Part shown: one piece after another, positions 60,742 to 64,000 of the stretch
Position numbering within the stretch: the stretch's first letter is position 1
Layout of the letters: the number at the start of each line of letters is the position of its first letter
DNA from: Veillonellaceae bacterium
GTDB taxonomy: Bacteria; Bacillota; Negativicutes; Veillonellales; Dialisteraceae
Direction of reading: 5' to 3'
DNA length: 64,000 bases
Assembly: GCA_025992895.1 (NCBI GenBank)
Contig: DAJPGA010000001.1
Span: 1,805,001 to 1,869,000 of the forward strand
Notes under the pieces: model-generated
Database searches by the model: none
Told to the model about the DNA's origin: nothing
The model's input: only the letters and a program-made list of their open reading frames with translations
Position numbers and translations under genes: made by a program

Positions 60742-61812
60742 ATGAAACGTGTATTTAACTTTAACGCAGGCCCTTCCCCTATGCCGATCGAAGTGCTCGA
60801 AGAAATGAAAAATGATCTGACGGATTTCCGCGGAACCGGAATGGGCATCACGGAAATCAGCCACCGCTCCCCCGTTTTTCAAGACATGCTCGATGAAACG
60901 AAAGCATACCTCCGCCAGATGATGAAACTGGATGATGATTATGAAATCGTCTTCATGCAGGGCGGCGGCACGATGCAGTTCCTGATGACAGGATGCAATT
61001 TCCTTCACACAAGAGGCGCCTATGCTGATACCGGCGTCTGGGCGCACAAGGCAAGAAATACGGCCGCCTTCTTTGGAGAAACTTACGATGCCAATACAGC
61101 CAAGGACAGAAATTACGCCTATATCCCGGACATCTGCGATATCCGTCCCGACACAGATTACCTTTACATCTGCGCCAACAATACGATTTACGGCACGGAA
61201 TACAAGGAATTCCCCAAAGTCGATGTTCCCCTCATCTGCGACATGTCCTCCGACATTCTTTCCAGGGAAATCGATTTCAACCAGTTCGACATGATCTGGG
61301 CCGGGATCCAGAAGAATCTGGGCGCAGCCGGAGCTGCCTTTGCCGTAATCAGAAAAGGCCTTCTTGAAAAAGCAAGGACGGATATTCCTGAATACCTCCA
61401 ATACCAGACTTTCGTCAAGAATGATTCCACATACAACACGCCGCCTGTCTTCTGCATTTACACGCTGAACCGGATGCTTCACTGGATCTGGAACATGGGC
61501 GGACTCAAAGCCATTGAAGAAAGAAATAAGGTAAAAGCCGGACTCATTTATGACACCATCGATCAGAGCGGCGGTTTCTACAAAGGCCACGCTGACGTGA
61601 AGGACAGAAGCATGATGAACATTACCTTCAACCTCGCTACGCCGGAACTGGAAAAGGATTTCGTCGAGAAAGCCAAGAAGAATGACTTCATCGGTGTCAA
61701 AGGCCACCGTCTTGTAGGAGGCCTCCGCGTTTCCCTCTACAACGCAGTCACACCGGAAGCCGCAAAAGCGCTCGCTGATTTTATGAAAGAATATGAAAGA
61801 ACCAACGGTTAA
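60742..61812 (+). CDS. serC: Phosphoserine aminotransferase
   Basis: SerC converts 3-phosphohydroxypyruvate and glutamate to phosphoserine and 2-oxoglutarate (PLP enzyme). The 356 residues start MKRVFNFNAGPSPMP, a strong family signature. EISHRSPVFQDM and VFMQGGGTMQFLM follow, and the Schiff-base lysine lies in WAGIQKNLGAAG. HRLVGGLRVSLYNAV is near the C-terminus. The ATG at 60742 follows AGGAGGA. A longer frame from 60616 runs through the T-box and is rejected. It is the first gene of serC-serA-phosphatase. Confidence 0.95.
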   Translation: MKRVFNFNAGPSPMPIEVLEEMKNDLTDFRGTGMGITEISHRSPVFQDMLDETKAYLRQMMKLDDDYEIVFMQGGGTMQFLMTGCNFLHTRGAYADTGVWAHKARNTAAFFGETYDANTAKDRNYAYIPDICDIRPDTDYLYICANNTIYGTEYKEFPKVDVPLICDMSSDILSREIDFNQFDMIWAGIQKNLGAAGAAFAVIRKGLLEKARTDIPEYLQYQTFVKNDSTYNTPPVFCIYTLNRMLHWIWNMGGLKAIEERNKVKAGLIYDTIDQSGGFYKGHADVKDRSMMNITFNLATPELEKDFVEKAKKNDFIGVKGHRLVGGLRVSLYNAVTPEAAKALADFMKEYERTNG

Positions 61813-61852
61813 TCATCATACCTGAAGCCATTACCACCAAGGAGGAATCATC

Positions 61853-63442
61853 ATGTACAGAATTTTCATCACCGCTGACGTTGCCAAAGAAGCCAAGGAA
61901 ATCCTTGAAAAGGAATTTATCGTAGATATCCAGCCGAATATGGAAGAAGATGAGCTCTGCAAAGTCATTGCTGACTATGACGCCATCATTACAAGAAGCC
62001 AGACACGCGTCACCAAGAAGGTCATTGATGCGGCTGTGAACCTGAAGGTCATCGGAAGAGCCGGCGTCGGCATCGACGGCATCGATATCCCAGAAGCTAC
62101 CAAGAAAGGCATCACTGTCGTCAATACGCCGGAATCTAATACGATTGCTGCCTGCGAGCACACGATTGCCCTGATGCTCTCCATGACGCGCCACATTCCG
62201 CAGGCACACCAGTCCATCATGGAAGGCCGCTGGGACAGAAAGAGCTTCACAGGCATCCAGCTTCTGAACAAGACCGTCGGCATCATCGGCGTCGGCCGCG
62301 TAGGTTCCAATGTGGCAAAACGTCTGCAGGCTTTCAACATGAAGACCATCGGCTATGATCCTTATATCCCGCTGGAAAGAGGCCAGCAGCTCGGCGTGGA
62401 ACTGACCGATCTGGATACACTTCTCCGTGAATCTGACTACATCACCCTCCACACACCGCTGACGGATGAAACACGCGGCATGATTGATAAAGAAGCCATT
62501 GCAAAAATGAAAGACGGCGTTCGCCTCGTCAATGCATCCCGCGGTGCAGTCGTCGATATCGAAGCGCTCGCTGAGGCGCTGAAGAATGGAAAAGTCGCAG
62601 GTGCCGGCATCGACGTATGGCCGAACGAACCGCTGAAGCCGGAAGAAAACCCGTTCCTCGGTCTGACCAATGTCGCTCTAACCCCTCACCTTGGTGCTTC
62701 CACCAAAGAAGCGCAGGCAGGTGTTGCTACCGATGTTGCTGTCGGTGTAGCGCAGGCTCTCCATGGTGAACCGGTTGCAACGGCTGTCAATGCATCCCCG
62801 ATTACCAAGGCCACACTCAATGTCATCCAGCCATACTTCGACCTCTGCGAAAGAATGGGCAACATCGGCATCGACCTGGCCGGCGGCAGGATTTCCGGCG
62901 TCAATGTCGAATATACCGGCGAACTGGCTGAAACGGAAACAGCACCTCTTACAACCGCTGTCTTGAAAGGTCTCCTTGCTCCTGTCCTCCAGCAGACGGT
63001 CAATTTCGTCAACGCCAGAGGCATCGCAGAAGAACGCCACATGGAAGTCCGCGAAGTCAAAGCCAGAAAAGGCCATTACTTCACCAACACGATTTCCCTC
63101 ACCATCGACACAGACAAAGGAACCCACAGAATCACAGGCTCCCTCTTTGACAGAAAAGAAGCCAAGATTGTTTCCCTCGATCATTTCAGAGTCGATTTCG
63201 AGCCAAAAGGCTGCATCATCATCGCTCCACATGAAGACAAACCGGGCATGATCGGTCAGGTAGCAGGAGTTCTCGGCGCTGCCGGCATCAACATTAACGG
63301 CATGCAGGTCGGAGCTTCCAATGACAAGGGCATCAATGTCATGGCCGTCGCTGTAGACAAGGATATCCCGACCGCTGTCCTCCCGTCCCTCATGAATATC
63401 GAAGGAATCAAGGACGTCAAAGTCATCCACTGCGAACATTAA
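61853..63442 (+). CDS. serA: D-3-phosphoglycerate dehydrogenase, long form with ACT domain
   Basis: SerA oxidises 3-phosphoglycerate with NAD in the first step of serine synthesis. The 529-residue long form has an N-terminal substrate domain, a Rossmann domain (VGIIGVGRVGSNVAKRL at about 140-156, catalytic Arg in NASRGAVVD, Glu in the NEPL region, His in LTPHLGAST), an intervening ASB-like domain (about 310-445) and a C-terminal ACT domain (about 455-529, IIIAPHEDKPGMIGQVAGVLG), where serine feedback usually binds. AAGGAGGA precedes the ATG. It is 40 nt after serC. Confidence 0.96.
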   Translation: MYRIFITADVAKEAKEILEKEFIVDIQPNMEEDELCKVIADYDAIITRSQTRVTKKVIDAAVNLKVIGRAGVGIDGIDIPEATKKGITVVNTPESNTIAACEHTIALMLSMTRHIPQAHQSIMEGRWDRKSFTGIQLLNKTVGIIGVGRVGSNVAKRLQAFNMKTIGYDPYIPLERGQQLGVELTDLDTLLRESDYITLHTPLTDETRGMIDKEAIAKMKDGVRLVNASRGAVVDIEALAEALKNGKVAGAGIDVWPNEPLKPEENPFLGLTNVALTPHLGASTKEAQAGVATDVAVGVAQALHGEPVATAVNASPITKATLNVIQPYFDLCERMGNIGIDLAGGRISGVNVEYTGELAETETAPLTTAVLKGLLAPVLQQTVNFVNARGIAEERHMEVREVKARKGHYFTNTISLTIDTDKGTHRITGSLFDRKEAKIVSLDHFRVDFEPKGCIIIAPHEDKPGMIGQVAGVLGAAGININGMQVGASNDKGINVMAVAVDKDIPTAVLPSLMNIEGIKDVKVIHCEH

Positions 63443-63469
63443 TCCATGAATTTTTGAAAAGGAGCCATC

Positions 63470-64000
63470 ATGGTACGAATTATTCTGATCCGCCACGGGG
63501 AAACCACATGGAATACGGAAGGCCGTTATCAGGGCCAGGAAGATACCCCGCTTTCCGAAAGAGGCATCCGTCAGGGCATGGCTTGCGCAGAAGGACTGAA
63601 GGACATCCACATCGACCGCGCCATTTCCAGTCCCCTCTCCCGTTCCTACGAAACATGCCGGATGGCGGCTGAGAAACACGGCCTTGCCGTAGAAAAGGAC
63701 GAAAGGCTGACGGAAATCAGCCACGGCCTTTGGGAAGGCATCCATGCCGATGAGATCGAAGCCAGGTATCCGAAATCATTCCATCTCTGGCATACCCATC
63801 CTGAAAAAGTGCAGATGCCGGAAGGCGAATGTCTGGAAGATGTCAGGAAACGCGTCCGCGCTGCTTTTGACGAATATGCAGAAAAGTATGACGGGGAAAC
63901 CGTCCTCGTCGCCGCGCACGATGCAGTAAACAAGGTCATCATCTGCGATCTCTTCGGCATGGGCATCGGCCGCTTCTGGCAGATCAAGCAGGACAATGCC
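63470..64000 (+). CDS. Histidine-phosphatase family protein, possibly the serine-operon phosphatase (C-terminus off the edge)
   Basis: 177 residues are visible before the window ends. The protein starts MVRIILIRHGETTWN, where RHGE holds the phospho-accepting histidine. SSPLSRSYETCRMAA, the proton-donor region EISHGLWEG, and LVAAHDAVNKV with the second histidine follow; the usual HGG is AHDA here. The branch includes phosphoglycerate mutases, cobalamin phosphatase CobC and metal-independent phosphoserine phosphatases. Being third in serC-serA-(this) under a Ser T-box suggests it may remove phosphate from phosphoserine, the last step, but sequence alone does not prove it. AAAAGGAG precedes the ATG. 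Confidence 0.88.
   Translation, partial: MVRIILIRHGETTWNTEGRYQGQEDTPLSERGIRQGMACAEGLKDIHIDRAISSPLSRSYETCRMAAEKHGLAVEKDERLTEISHGLWEGIHADEIEARYPKSFHLWHTHPEKVQMPEGECLEDVRKRVRAAFDEYAEKYDGETVLVAAHDAVNKVIICDLFGMGIGRFWQIKQDNA

Overview
The window looks like a chromosomal segment from a Negativicutes bacterium (a Firmicute with an outer membrane), most likely the Dialister/Megasphaera/Selenomonas side of that class. This is an inference from gene content. The clues are a PTP-type phytase close in architecture to the Selenomonas enzyme, class-1A (Escherichia-like) SpeD, a chain of short universal stress proteins, T-box leaders, Firmicute-style G5/3D and PASTA-PBP proteins, and no sporulation genes. 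Base composition is moderate, with one clearly AT-richer patch near 54-58 kb. No CRISPR array, insertion sequence or intact prophage was seen.

Layout. 1-5.8 kb: Sel1-repeat protein (cut by the edge), thioredoxin, tmRNA, an lspA-rluD-P1 peptidase operon and a secreted G5/3D protein. 6.4-12.3 kb: polyphosphate module, ppk1 with a degenerate Ppx-like partner and a divergent intact Ppx/GppA. 12.4-16.2 kb: queF and a tryptophan-type ECF transporter (T, A and a fused S-A subunit) behind a Trp T-box. 16.3-20.7 kb: nitroreductase, five universal stress proteins with three near-identical promoters, and an MscS channel. 20.9-34.5 kb: mostly housekeeping (folD-fhs, PASTA PBP, CCA enzyme, malic enzyme, speD, rdgB, rplM-rpsI, CstA-family transporter), plus one odd gene that looks like a dead type I methylase/specificity fusion. 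34.6-41.1 kb: peptide-use region with LUD protein, YjiG/YjiH membrane pair, two M20 peptidases, a LuxR regulator with a possible ligand domain, and an aminotransferase behind an attenuator-like leader.

41.3-52.9 kb contains three genes split by frameshifts: phytase, the first of three tandem multi-spanning membrane proteins, and a MATE transporter. It also holds an alpha/beta hydrolase, a URO-D family protein and a cystine-type symporter behind a Cys T-box whose conserved bulge carries an extra base. 53.1-54.0 kb: tRNA-Val, tRNA-Asn, tRNA-Glu and tRNA-Val, then a duplicated tRNA tail. 54.1-57.9 kb: AT-rich acyltransferase and YfhO-type membrane glycosyltransferase. 58-64 kb: LarA racemase, a secreted protein, and a serC-serA-histidine phosphatase operon behind a Ser T-box that has one stem I but two antiterminator/terminator modules.

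A recurring theme is amino-acid supply sensed by tRNA charging: three T-boxes with readable specifiers (UGG Trp, UGC Cys, UCC Ser), each matching the gene it controls. Most long open frames antisense to these genes are coding shadows and were left out. Start codons were set by Shine-Dalgarno position and family alignment from memory; no database search was possible.
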